A DNA stretch of 46,219 nt, taken from the NCBI GenBank assembly GCA_016928775.1, contig JAFGKD010000049.1, positions 1-46,219 of the forward strand, given 5' to 3'. Each line of letters opens with the position of its first letter. The stretch's first letter is position 1. Source of the DNA: Candidatus Zhuqueibacterota bacterium. Its GTDB lineage: Bacteria; Zhuqueibacterota; Zhuqueibacteria; Residuimicrobiales; Krinioviventaceae. The notes beneath the pieces were generated by a model that worked only from the letters and a program-made list of their open reading frames with translations, did not search any database and was not told the DNA's origin. Positions 32,338-40,594 of the stretch are shown piece after piece. A program made the position numbers and the translations under genes.

Positions 32338-34896
32338 ATGTTATTATCCGAAATCACCAAACAAGCCGCTGCCGATCTCAGAGCCAACAAACTTCGCAGC
32401 ATCCTCACGCTCTTTGGCATCATCTGGGGCATCATGGCGATCATGATCTTGCTGGGCTGGGGATTCGGCTTTCGCGATATGATGGTCGAGGGTATGAGCA
32501 AACTCGGTGAAGATCTGGTCTTTTTCACCGGTGGGCACACCTCGACCGGTATCGGCGGCTACAAGGCTGGACGGCCGATCGATCCCGAGCTGGCTGACAT
32601 TGAAGCTATCCAACAGCTCTGTCCGTCCGTTGGTGGCGTGAATCCGCAAATCGGACGCTGGTTTCAGGTCAAGTATGGCAACGAATCGCGAAGTTATAAT
32701 ATGCGCGGTGTACTGCCGCAAGCGAAACAGATGAATAACTGGTTCATCGCTCAGGGCCGCTTTTTCAGCGACGATGATATCCAAAACAGACGCCGGTTCG
32801 CATTTATCGGTAATAATATCAAAGAACAACTTTTTGGTCTCGATTCATCTCCCGTTGGAGAAAGCATACGAATTAACGGCGTCACCTTCAAAGTCATCGG
32901 CGTAGCCGTTGAGAAAAAACTGCAAACAGCACAGATTAACTCGCGCCACGACGATCAGGTGCTGGTGCCGTTGACAACCGCACAGCAACTGTGGGGGGAT
33001 GGTCGTCATATCGATTTGATTTTCGTCAAACCGAAACAAGGGAAAAGTTCCAGTCTCGCCGCAGAAGAAATTCGTCAAGTGATGGCGGAACGTCACCATT
33101 ACGATCCAAAGGACGAGGAAGCCATTTTTTTACTCGAATTTGCTTTTTTCGAAAAAATGTTCAATGTCCTCTCCCTCGGCCTGAACATCTTGCTGGGACT
33201 CATCGGCATCGTCACCCTCTTTATTGGTGGCATAGGTGTGATGAACATCATGTTTCTCTCGGTGCAGGAACGCACGAATGAGATCGGCATCCGCAAATCT
33301 GTTGGTGCCAGGAAAAGAGATATCCGTTTACAATTTCTGGCAGAGAGCTTGTTTATCACCCTGATCGGTGGCCTTGCCGGTTTTATTTTGGGATCTGCGC
33401 TGCTCGGCGCGATCAATCTGTTGCCGCTTCCCGAATACATTCCATTGCCGAAAAATTCGGTCGAATTATCTTTGGTCATTGTTTTTGTAATGGTACTCAC
33501 CGGCGTCGTCTCCGGTTATATTCCGGCAAAAAACGCCGCCAATCTGCAGCCGGTCGAGGCCTTGCGATATGAACGCGGTGAATCGACCGCCAAAGGCAAA
33601 GCCATTAAGCCATTGTGGGTATCAAAAACGATAACCGGGGAGCTCATCGGGCAGGCGATTATCGAAATACGCTCCAGCAAATCGCGTACGTTTTTGACCA
33701 TCTTTGGCATATTTTGGGGTATCGCCGCGATTATCATCCTGATTGGCTTTGGCACCGGTTTTCAGGCCTTTTTTGAGCGCGAATTCGGCAAGCTTGGTGA
33801 AAAAATGATCGTTGTTAATCCGGGTCGCATCAAAAGCAGGTTCGGGATTTTACGAACCGGTAATCCCGTGCGCTTTACGAGCAAAGATATTGAAGCGTTA
33901 ACAGTTTATTCGAATGAAGTCGATGAGGTACTGCCAGAGTACAACTGCGACCGACCGGTATTTAAATACGGCTCGGAGAATCGGGCCGTACACACGCTTG
34001 GTGCAGTGCCCGGCACATTGACAATGCGCAGCTATAAAGTTGGCGATGGACGATTTATCAATACAGCAGACATCCAGGAAAAACGGCGCGTCTGTTTTTT
34101 AGGTGCGACAATCAAGGAACGTTTATTCGGCAGCAAAAACGCCGATGCGCTGAATAAAGCCGTCAAAATTAACGGCATCCGCTATAGTGTCATTGGCGTC
34201 GCCCAGCCGAAAGGGATGCAGCTATCTATTTATGATTCGATCGATGACGAAAAAGCCTTTATTCCGTTAACAACCGCGCTTATGGATTTTAGTGGCGACA
34301 AATATCTCTCTCGTCTACTGATATCACCGGTGGACAAAATGCGCTACAAGCAGACGGAACGGGAAATCCGCCAACGACTCGGAACGTTACACGGCTTTGC
34401 ACCGGATGATCGTGACGCCACCTGGATGAACAGCGAACTCGAAGGCATGCAATTTCTCGGCCCTATTGTGCGTGCGCTGCAAATCTTTTTAGGAGGCGTT
34501 GGTGTCATCACGCTGCTCATCGGGGCTGTCGGTGTGATGAATATCATGTTTTTTATCGTCACGCAACGATTGCGCGAGATCGGTATTCGGCGTGCCGTCG
34601 GTGCGTTTCGTAAACATATCTTTCAGCAATTCCTCATAGAGGCACTTTTAGTGACTTTTTTAGGCGGCCTCATCGGTTTTTTCATTGGCTGGGGGCTGAA
34701 TAGTGGACTCGGTCTCCTGGTCGAGCTGTTACGGGGACAAAATACGCAACTCACAATGCTATTCGCCCCACAAAATTCCTTAATAGTCTCCTTTATTACC
34801 GTCTTCTTTATGGTGGCAGCAGGATTTTTTGCCGGTCTGTTGCCGGCCATCCGGGCCATGCGGTCAGATATTGTAGAGTGTTTGAGATATGAATAG
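32338..34896 (+). CDS. Double MacB-type ABC transporter permease (two FtsX units fused)
   Basis: An 852-residue protein made of two consecutive MacB_PCD-FtsX units, about residues 1-420 and 430-852. Each has an N-terminal membrane helix after a short amphipathic stretch (LRSILTLFGIIWG in unit 1, SRTFLTIFGIFWG in unit 2), a periplasmic domain (with a GVLPQ/GAVPG turn), and three C-terminal helices. Each has the coupling segment VQERTNEIGIRKSVGA or TQRLREIGIRRAVGA, where FtsX proteins contact the ATPase. No ATP-binding domain is in the protein or nearby, so an ATPase must come from elsewhere. Ordinary MacB has one FtsX unit fused to an ATPase and dimerises; here both halves are in one chain, so it could work as a pre-formed pair. 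Confidence 0.9.
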   Translation: MLLSEITKQAAADLRANKLRSILTLFGIIWGIMAIMILLGWGFGFRDMMVEGMSKLGEDLVFFTGGHTSTGIGGYKAGRPIDPELADIEAIQQLCPSVGGVNPQIGRWFQVKYGNESRSYNMRGVLPQAKQMNNWFIAQGRFFSDDDIQNRRRFAFIGNNIKEQLFGLDSSPVGESIRINGVTFKVIGVAVEKKLQTAQINSRHDDQVLVPLTTAQQLWGDGRHIDLIFVKPKQGKSSSLAAEEIRQVMAERHHYDPKDEEAIFLLEFAFFEKMFNVLSLGLNILLGLIGIVTLFIGGIGVMNIMFLSVQERTNEIGIRKSVGARKRDIRLQFLAESLFITLIGGLAGFILGSALLGAINLLPLPEYIPLPKNSVELSLVIVFVMVLTGVVSGYIPAKNAANLQPVEALRYERGESTAKGKAIKPLWVSKTITGELIGQAIIEIRSSKSRTFLTIFGIFWGIAAIIILIGFGTGFQAFFEREFGKLGEKMIVVNPGRIKSRFGILRTGNPVRFTSKDIEALTVYSNEVDEVLPEYNCDRPVFKYGSENRAVHTLGAVPGTLTMRSYKVGDGRFINTADIQEKRRVCFLGATIKERLFGSKNADALNKAVKINGIRYSVIGVAQPKGMQLSIYDSIDDEKAFIPLTTALMDFSGDKYLSRLLISPVDKMRYKQTEREIRQRLGTLHGFAPDDRDATWMNSELEGMQFLGPIVRALQIFLGGVGVITLLIGAVGVMNIMFFIVTQRLREIGIRRAVGAFRKHIFQQFLIEALLVTFLGGLIGFFIGWGLNSGLGLLVELLRGQNTQLTMLFAPQNSLIVSFITVFFMVAAGFFAGLLPAIRAMRSDIVECLRYE

Positions 34897-34971
34897 CCAC
34901 GGTGAAAAGATTTTGAAAAAGACCGGACTTTAACCTGCAAATGACCTTTTGCCCAATATTGTAATTTTTAT

Positions 34972-34999
34972 TTGACTTTGCCAATAGTTTGTTTATTTT
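34972..34999 (+). promoter_or_regulatory. Possible promoter of the secreted FlgD-domain protein gene
   Basis: TTGACT at 34972-34977, a 16-bp spacer and TATTTT at 34994-34999 resemble -35 and -10 elements, 68 bp before the start codon at 35067, which has a strong AAGGAGGT ribosome site. The region is AT-rich. Confidence 0.4.
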
Positions 35000-35066
35000 G
35001 CTATATCACGGACCAATCAAACCAATAATTCAGCATCCTTTCTAACAAAACAAGGAGGTACAACCT

Positions 35067-36053
35067 ATGGGAAAGGCTATTATGCTCTTGGCAGTTGCGT
35101 TCGCTATTTCAAGCGGCCTTGTGGCACAGACCGATATGACCGTGCTCATGTGTGTCACAACAGCTGATGGTATGGCAGAAGGCGAAGTCACAATGAAGAC
35201 TCGACTTGAAGAATTAGGGATGGTTGTTGATGCTGTGACAGCGGGTGATACACAAAGTGACGATGCATTAAGTTACGATCTTGTTTTTGTCCATGAAGCC
35301 ATCTCATCAAGCGCGGTTGGCAACAAATTCAAAGACATCCCGACACCACTCATGAGCACAGAATTTTATATCGCTGACGATATGGCGTTTACCGGCACCA
35401 CCCTTGGAACGGACTATGGTCAGTTGGACACCAATCCGCAGACTGATTTTCTCCTGGTTGAGGATGTTGAGCACCCTATCACCGAAGGATTTACCGGAGA
35501 TGTCGTCGTCTATGACGGGGTTGGCAATATGGGATTCGGTGTTCCCCAGGGTGACGGTTTATCATTGCTCAGCTATCCCCAAAATCCCGAAATGTCCATG
35601 CTTTTTACCTATGAAGAAGGTTCGGCAGACTTGAATGGCGACGAAGTGCCGGCACGTCGCGTTTTCTTTTTCACCTTTAATGGTTATGAAGGCATCATGA
35701 ACGACGATGCATGGACGTTATTCGATCGTTCGGTCAGATGGCTTCTTGGTATTGAAGCCAAAGTGACAGACAAACCGGCCAATGCACCTCAATTGTTCCA
35801 CTTGTCACAGAACTATCCCAATCCTTTCAACCCAGTGACAAAAATTGATTATGATCTCTCGAAGACAGGTCATGTGAGACTGGATGTCTTTAATACGCGC
35901 GGCGAAAAAGTATCGACGTTGGTCGATGAGCAGCAAACGGCCGGCTCTTATTCGGTTACGTTTGATGCATCCGAATTGCCGACCGGCATCTATCTCTACC
36001 GGCTGTATGCAGATGATCGTTTTATGACAAAAAAGATGGCGCTGGCTAAATAG
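35067..36053 (+). CDS. Secreted ThuA-like protein with FlgD-like C-terminal sorting domain
   Basis: A 328-residue protein with signal peptide (about 1-20, ending VAQT) and a strong ribosome site. Residues 22-228 have a Rossmann-like alternation (VLMCVTTADGMAEGE, YDLVFVHEAISS, DVEHPITEGFTG, FFFTFNGYEG, then LFDRSVRWLLG) that resembles ThuA or glutamine-amidotransferase-fold proteins. The C-terminal 85 residues open with LSQNYPNPFNPVTKIDY and finish with GIYLYRLYADDRFMTKKMALAK, split at LPTGIYLY; this is the type A (FlgD Ig-like) sorting domain used by type IX-like secretion in FCB phyla. It is therefore expected at the cell surface or outside. The substrate is unknown. Confidence 0.85.
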   Translation: MGKAIMLLAVAFAISSGLVAQTDMTVLMCVTTADGMAEGEVTMKTRLEELGMVVDAVTAGDTQSDDALSYDLVFVHEAISSSAVGNKFKDIPTPLMSTEFYIADDMAFTGTTLGTDYGQLDTNPQTDFLLVEDVEHPITEGFTGDVVVYDGVGNMGFGVPQGDGLSLLSYPQNPEMSMLFTYEEGSADLNGDEVPARRVFFFTFNGYEGIMNDDAWTLFDRSVRWLLGIEAKVTDKPANAPQLFHLSQNYPNPFNPVTKIDYDLSKTGHVRLDVFNTRGEKVSTLVDEQQTAGSYSVTFDASELPTGIYLYRLYADDRFMTKKMALAK

Positions 36054-36063
36054 AAATAAACGT

Positions 36064-36091
36064 GTCGTACACCACACTCATGGTATACGAC
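36064..36091 (+). terminator. Hairpin after the secreted protein gene
   Basis: GTCGTACACC pairs with GGTATACGAC (9 of 10 pairs plus one wobble, loop 8), 11 bp after the stop of the plus-strand gene ending at 36053. There is no T-run on the plus strand, so it may act as a stabiliser or a Rho-type end. Confidence 0.4.
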
Positions 36092-36112
36092 AGGTCAAGT
36101 TAAAAACAAATT

Positions 36113-36145
36113 GGATTGTCCCAGGATATCATCCCGGGACAATCC
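36113..36145 (-). terminator. Intrinsic-type terminator of the minus-strand secreted protein gene
   Basis: A perfect 10-bp stem GGATTGTCCC/GGGACAATCC with a 13-nt loop starts 9 bp beyond the stop at 36154. On the minus strand it is followed by AATTTGTTTTTAA, a T-rich tail. Confidence 0.6.
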
Positions 36146-36153
36146 GCAATTGA

Positions 36154-37293
36154 TCACTTGATCAACACCATCCGTCTTGCTGTTGTGAATGCTGCAGTAT
36201 TTATTTTATAAATATAAACAGCACTGGGTAGCGACAATCCATTCTCATCCCTGCCATCCCAAGCAACAGTATGTGTCCCGGCGGATTTCACTTCATCAAC
36301 CAACTTTCGCACCAATTGTCCGTGAACATTGTAAATGGATAACTTGACCTGCGCTGTGACGGGCAGGGTAAATTTTATCTCAGTCGCCGGATTAAAAGGA
36401 TTGGGGTAATTTTGCAGCAGCGCATAGCCATTGGCAACTGCTATCGGCGGCTCGTTGATGCCGGTTTCGTTTTTCACCCAGTTTTTATCAATGACTTGAA
36501 TGGCATCGAAATAAATGCTCTGGTTGTTCTCCGAGATTGCCAACTTGAATTCATTGGATGGATCAGTCACCGGGCAGAAAAACTCAAACGGACCGTATTC
36601 ATACGTACCTGAAGTTAATTCAACGCTCTGCCAAAAGTGAACCGGATAATCACCTGTAGTGCTCTGGAAATCCACGCCGATCGTTTTATTGTCTTCGACC
36701 TCGGCTAAAAAATAAATGTCATAAGTATGGCCGGAGTCTATTGGACAGGGTTGAGTCAACATGACATGCCAGTTTAATGATCCGGGATTTTCAATATCGA
36801 TATAGGCCATGGACGACTCGTCGGAGAGCCAGCCATACGAATCAATTTCAAGCGTTGCGATGGCTTCGCTGTTCACCGATAAATTCCATGGTGCTAAACC
36901 GCAGGCGAATTCTCCATTCTTTATTTTATCGCCATCAGCGATCGGGCCGACAAACAATTGATTGGTTTCGGAAAGAACACTCTCATTATTCCTGTCGGTT
37001 AATCTGGCATGAATTTCATAGATGCCATCCGGAACATTCTCCATTGTGTATTCCCAGGGCGACTTTGTGACCGTTTTGACCACTCTGCCGTCTCGATAAA
37101 AAACGATCCGCCTGATATCAGTGTCCTGAATATCAGCTTCTGATTTCAGGGTGATGCTGGTGCATCTGTCAAAGCGGCTTCCGTTGCGCGGACTCGCGAT
37201 CTTGACAGAAAGCGCACCAAGGTAATGTGGAATTCCAAAACAGAATATCATCAACCACCTTGCCATATTGAGGACAGACGATTTTGCAGCCAT
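36154..37293 (-). CDS. Secreted Ig/carbohydrate-binding-like protein with FlgD-like C-terminal domain
   Basis: A 379-residue protein. A signal peptide (about 10-27) leads into an Ig-like domain (about 28-115, with 'GSRF' and SPWEYTMENVPDGIYEIHARLTD, a Big/cadherin-type repeat fragment). Next is a CBM4/9-like jelly-roll (about 124-270) with IKNGEFACGLAPWNL ('NG-F-..-G-..-W' signature) and FDAIQVIDKN. The last 85 residues are the FlgD-like sorting domain (LLQNYPNPFNPATEI, then AWDGRDENG and AVYIYKI). It probably binds polysaccharide at the cell surface. AGAGG precedes the ATG. Its own terminator is at 36113-36145. Confidence 0.85.
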   Translation of the reverse strand: MAAKSSVLNMARWLMIFCFGIPHYLGALSVKIASPRNGSRFDRCTSITLKSEADIQDTDIRRIVFYRDGRVVKTVTKSPWEYTMENVPDGIYEIHARLTDRNNESVLSETNQLFVGPIADGDKIKNGEFACGLAPWNLSVNSEAIATLEIDSYGWLSDESSMAYIDIENPGSLNWHVMLTQPCPIDSGHTYDIYFLAEVEDNKTIGVDFQSTTGDYPVHFWQSVELTSGTYEYGPFEFFCPVTDPSNEFKLAISENNQSIYFDAIQVIDKNWVKNETGINEPPIAVANGYALLQNYPNPFNPATEIKFTLPVTAQVKLSIYNVHGQLVRKLVDEVKSAGTHTVAWDGRDENGLSLPSAVYIYKINTAAFTTARRMVLIK

Positions 37294-37472
37294 TTTGGCA
37301 CCTCTCTTTTATTTTTATTTTTTTCTGTGAAACACTGGAAGATAAGAGATGGCAATGAAAAATTCAAGAATTCCGATATTCCTGTTGGACAAAACAGGTT
37401 AACCTCTGCAGCCTGTTTGGATGCGTATTATCTCATTCAACTCTGCATTAAAAAAGCCAAGCAATTGTAAAA

Positions 37473-38021
37473 TCACAAACCCACAACTTTTTTGAGCTGT
37501 GAGCTTTCAAGCAGCGGGATATCGATTCGTATCATTCCGCCATCCAGACTGCGAAAGTGCGCGTGAACACGTTTCAACATACGGATCATGGCACGGTTTT
37601 CCGCCAGCACGTAACCACTCAAAGTATGAAAGCCATTTTTGCGCGCAATGGTGATCAAAAGATCGAGCATCAATGAGCCAAGTCCTCTGCCCTGATATTC
37701 GTCCACGACAACGATGGCAATTTCTGCCGTATTCGGCTCTTCATCGCAGCGCATATAGCGAGCGACGCCCATACCATAATGTCCAGGCCTGCGTAGATCT
37801 GCGGCGCCAAGCGCCAGGCATTTTGTCTCATCCTGGCATATCAAGGTGTTCAGGTCATCCGGCGTCAATTTCGCACTGACGGAGCTGTAGCGCAAATAGC
37901 GTGTATGCGGTGACAGGCGCTGGAAACCCGACAAAATATCGTCGTGGTCTTCAGGTCGCAGAGGACGAATGAGAACAGGGGTGCCATCATCCAAGGTTGT
38001 TTGTACTTGAAAGTCTAACAT
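37473..38021 (-). CDS. GNAT family N-acetyltransferase
   Basis: A 182-residue GNAT protein if started at the ATG at 38021, which overlaps the last 7 bp of the MarR gene; a longer in-frame ATG at 38087 lies inside MarR and gives a non-homologous 22-residue head. LIRPLRPEDHDDI is the common first strand, AEIAIVVVDEYQGRGLGSLML is motif A with the acetyl-CoA loop QGRGLG, and GYVLAENRAMIRMLKR is motif B. The substrate is unknown. Coupled translation and the MarR neighbour suggest an inducible modification or detoxification function. Confidence 0.88.
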   Translation of the reverse strand: MLDFQVQTTLDDGTPVLIRPLRPEDHDDILSGFQRLSPHTRYLRYSSVSAKLTPDDLNTLICQDETKCLALGAADLRRPGHYGMGVARYMRCDEEPNTAEIAIVVVDEYQGRGLGSLMLDLLITIARKNGFHTLSGYVLAENRAMIRMLKRVHAHFRSLDGGMIRIDIPLLESSQLKKVVGL

Positions 38022-38524
38022 ATCATGCCGCCACTCTTTGGTTGCCGTTTCTTGGCTGTTACATAACAATTTGATTCTTTGTCGCATGCATTATCTGTGC
38101 TGTCCAATGCTTCATTCAACAATTTAAAGCTTTCAACCATGTCACGTTTTTTTTCATCCGGAATTGATGCCAGAACCTGTGCCCAAAAGGCTTGCGAACA
38201 TTGCGCAAGATTGTTCGCTAATTCTTTGCCGTCATCCGTTAAAATCACGCAGACTTTGCGGCGATCGCATTCGCTTGGAAAACGATTGATATATCCATTT
38301 CGCACCAATCCATCGACGATCCGAGTGAGCGTGCTCATAGCCAGGCCGATCTCCTGACTCAACTCGTTCATCGTCAGCTCATTCTTTCTATTTAAAGCGT
38401 CAATCACATAATGCTGCGACAACGTCACACCGTGACAAGCAGTTTCTTTGCGATCTATTTGCAAAAGTTTGCGAAAATGCTTGCTCATAACAACAACCAG
38501 TTTTGCGTCTGTTTTGCTTTTCAT
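38015..38524 (-). CDS. MarR family transcriptional regulator
   Basis: A 169-residue winged-helix regulator: helix-turn-helix LTMNELSQEIGLAMSTLTRIVDGLVRNGYI (about 49-79) with the wing SECDRRKVCVILTDDGKEL (about 83-102), the DR-K-V-x-LT signature of MarR. It has cysteines near the start (Cys30) and near the end (Cys148, Cys153, Cys169), which could make it redox- or metal-responsive, as in some MarR proteins; this is inference. Its own promoter contains a palindrome over the -10 box (38556-38599), so autorepression is likely. It overlaps the GNAT gene it probably controls. Confidence 0.92.
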   Translation of the reverse strand: MKSKTDAKLVVVMSKHFRKLLQIDRKETACHGVTLSQHYVIDALNRKNELTMNELSQEIGLAMSTLTRIVDGLVRNGYINRFPSECDRRKVCVILTDDGKELANNLAQCSQAFWAQVLASIPDEKKRDMVESFKLLNEALDSTDNACDKESNCYVTAKKRQPKSGGMIC

Positions 38525-38555
38525 AAATGAATGATCATTTTACTTGAAAACTCCA

Positions 38556-38599
38556 ATATTTGTATGATGCAAATATACAAGACTCCAATCCAAAGTCAA
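38556..38599 (-). promoter_or_regulatory. marR promoter with overlapping palindromic operator
   Basis: On the minus strand: TTGACT (-35, at 38599-38594), a 16-bp spacer, and TATATT (-10, at 38577-38572). A palindrome ATATTTG-N7-CAAATAT at 38556-38576 covers the -10 box, a typical MarR operator layout. Further out, TTTTACTTGA (38538-38547) and TCAAGTAAAA (38596-38605) form a perfect 10-bp inverted pair flanking the whole element. The gene starts at 38524. Confidence 0.65.
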
Positions 38600-38623
38600 G
38601 TAAAAAAAATGTAAAGAGAGATT

Positions 38624-38883
38624 TCAATCATGCAGCTCCATCTTGATCGCATCGAGCCATTGTTGCAGTTCTGCTTTTCATTCTTGAAATATCTTTGGTT
38701 TTTCAGCAACCAGGTTGTGCTCTTCCCGGGGATCAGCAAGCACGTTGCCAGGATTGAAGAGTAGTTTGAAAGTGCATCTTCTCACTGAGAGAATTTGTTT
38801 GTCATATTCGAGTGAAGCTTTTGCGTCCGGCGGGAAAAATCTTTCATAACTCACCTTTGGCTTACCCGATTCGGGATGAAAGA
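38624..38883 (-). pseudogene. Remnant of a sulfatase C-terminus
   Basis: Read on the minus strand, one frame gives SYERFFPPDAKASLEYDK, then FKLLFNPG, then DPREEHNLVAEKP, then a TGA at 38680-38678, and then KAELQQWLDAIK up to a second stop at 38626-38624. The FKLL...DP-E--NLA-EKP order followed by W is the usual end of type I sulfatases. The N-terminal catalytic part is absent, because the DUF4143 ATPase gene occupies the upstream side and its last codons run into this remnant in another frame. It is broken, with an in-frame stop and no start. Confidence 0.65.
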
Positions 38884-40077
38884 TTCAGACGTTAAAAAAT
38901 CGAGTATCGAATAATGCTCCACGCCCTCATAGGTTCCGCTACTCCATTCATCAAAGCTGACGACTATTTTGCGATAATTATCCTTGATGGCCAGCAAACT
39001 GCCAAATTCGCGTTGCACTGTCGCATCATCAGCCAGGAGATATGCAACTTGAATATAAATTTTTTCTTCTGCGCGCGTTGCGATAAAATCAATCTCCTTG
39101 TCATACAAATGACCAATATGGACCGTATAGTCCAAATACTTAAGATGGTTGTGTACGAGGTTCTCCAGCACCTGCCCAATCATTGCAGGCCGATACGGAA
39201 CAATGGCATGTTTCAATCCAATGTCCTGGAAATAAATTTTTTCGCCGATCTCAAAGAGTTTTTTACCCACAATATCCAGTCGTTTGACATTGTGCGTGAA
39301 AAAGGCGGCGCGTAAATATTCAAGATAATTGAGCACAATGCTTGGAGAAATTGACAGTCGCTGTGACTTGAGATAGTCACTTATTTTTTTTGCCGAAATA
39401 AGATTTCCCACGTTGTTTGCCAGGTATTTCACCAAATTTTCCAAAAACGAAACATTTCGAATCTGATGTCGTGCGACAATATCCTTGAGCAAAATTGAGG
39501 AGTGGATGCTTTTGAGATAATCGTATACCACACTCTCTTTTAGGTCGAGGTTTATGAGATATGGCAAGCCACCAAATGTGATATACTGCTGCAAAGTTTC
39601 TTTTGTTGCTGACAATTTGTGGAATTGCAAAAATTCCGGAAATGATAAACTGTACATCTGGATTTCCACATATCGTCCGCCCAAAAAAGTCGCCAACTCA
39701 CCGGACAAAAGATGCGCATTGCTACCGGATATATAAATGTCGTAATGTCCCTTTGCCTGAAAATGTCGCAGCGCCTTTTCGAAATCGGCTATCTCTTGAA
39801 TTTCATCGATAAAAAGCGCGATTGACGCGCTGTTTTTTTCATGACGCTGTACGAAGGAAATCAGATCATGATAATCTTTAATCTGGTCAAACTCATACAG
39901 CTCTTTATTAATAGAGATCGTGTGGAGTGATGGAGTCCGGGCGAGCAACTCGTCTTGAATTTGTGACAAAAAATAACTTTTGCCAACGCGTCGTTGACCG
40001 ACGATGACTTTGATGATGTCTTTACCCATAAAAGGACAAAGACGGTCAAAGTAGTGTTTTCTTTTTAAAATATTCAA
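38851..40077 (-). CDS. DUF4143-type ATP-binding protein (AAA ATPase)
   Basis: About 408 residues from a TTG at 40077; an ATG at 40029 is the safest downstream alternative, and a longer in-frame TTG at 40149 would translate through the repeat array, giving the same YFKYTLN twice, so I reject it. Walker A is VGQRRVGKSYF just after the start, and Walker B is ALFIDEIQEI, with GSNAHLLSGEL as the sensor region. The C-terminal DUF4143 part (about 190-390) contains the restriction-endonuclease-like DKEIDFIA-x-x-x-E-x-IYIQVAY. Such proteins are common, horizontally mobile and without a firm function. The base composition is visibly more AT-rich than its neighbours. The last 10 residues are read from the sulfatase remnant. 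Confidence 0.8.
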   Translation of the reverse strand: MNILKRKHYFDRLCPFMGKDIIKVIVGQRRVGKSYFLSQIQDELLARTPSLHTISINKELYEFDQIKDYHDLISFVQRHEKNSASIALFIDEIQEIADFEKALRHFQAKGHYDIYISGSNAHLLSGELATFLGGRYVEIQMYSLSFPEFLQFHKLSATKETLQQYITFGGLPYLINLDLKESVVYDYLKSIHSSILLKDIVARHQIRNVSFLENLVKYLANNVGNLISAKKISDYLKSQRLSISPSIVLNYLEYLRAAFFTHNVKRLDIVGKKLFEIGEKIYFQDIGLKHAIVPYRPAMIGQVLENLVHNHLKYLDYTVHIGHLYDKEIDFIATRAEEKIYIQVAYLLADDATVQREFGSLLAIKDNYRKIVVSFDEWSSGTYEGVEHYSILDFLTSESFIPNRVSQR

Positions 40078-40170
40078 AGTATACTTGAAATATATCTCGA
40101 TTTTTATATTGTTTAAAGTATACTTAAAATATCTCAAAAAAGCAAACAATTTAAAAGTATATTTAAAATA
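40071..40170. repeat. Three AT-rich palindromic repeats at exact 39-bp spacing
   Basis: The cores AGTATACT (40078-40085), AGTATACT (40117-40124) and AGTATATT (40156-40163) are spaced exactly 39 bp apart. Each is flanked by A/T-rich arms (for example TTCAA...TTGAA and TTTAA...TTAAA). They cover the start region of the DUF4143 ATPase and may be a multi-site operator for it. They are too short and too divergent to be CRISPR. Confidence 0.7.
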
Positions 40171-40186
40171 GACAAGATATGACCAT

Positions 40187-40453
40187 CTATCTCAGCACCC
40201 ATCCAAGAATCGCACAAATCAGTGATGCATTAACGGAAATGATCCACACATAAAAAAGCGATTCAACGTGCCCAGTCTCTTTTTTGCTGAGTTCTTTATA
40301 CTGATGCGCGTATTTGATGATGTAAAGTCGGAGCCAGAAAAAGTTGATCTTGATATTGCGCTTTTTCACTTCGGAGACGATCATCATTGAGGTAACGATA
40401 TAAACGGCAATCGCAACAAGCGCTAAGCCCAAGAAAAGGGTTGAAATATCCAT
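40187..40453 (-). CDS. Small two-helix membrane protein of unknown function
   Basis: An 88-residue protein from the ATG at 40453, with AAAGGAG just upstream. Two membrane segments lie at about 5-26 and 68-86, joined by a charged loop (EVKKRNIKINFFWLRL...KELSKKETG). No family is recognised. It stands alone, between the repeat array and the GyrI-like gene, and about 140 bp separates it from the latter. It could be an orphan small membrane regulator; nothing more can be said. Confidence 0.7.
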   Translation of the reverse strand: MDISTLFLGLALVAIAVYIVTSMMIVSEVKKRNIKINFFWLRLYIIKYAHQYKELSKKETGHVESLFYVWIISVNASLICAILGWVLR

Positions 40454-40594
40454 GCTGCACTCCTTTGAACAAGTTGAAATATAGTGATTATACGTGCGTT
40501 GGCGCAATTAGCCAAGAGCTCCAACAACGATGTCCACCTTTTGGATAGTCTGATCAATAATCGCGCTATAGTTGCCGCCTTGCGCTTGGAACTC

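Noticed and set aside
40071..40170. The three repeats as a CRISPR array
   Set aside because: There are only three imperfect, AT-rich palindromic cores, no unique 30-bp spacers between identical repeats, and no cas genes in the window.
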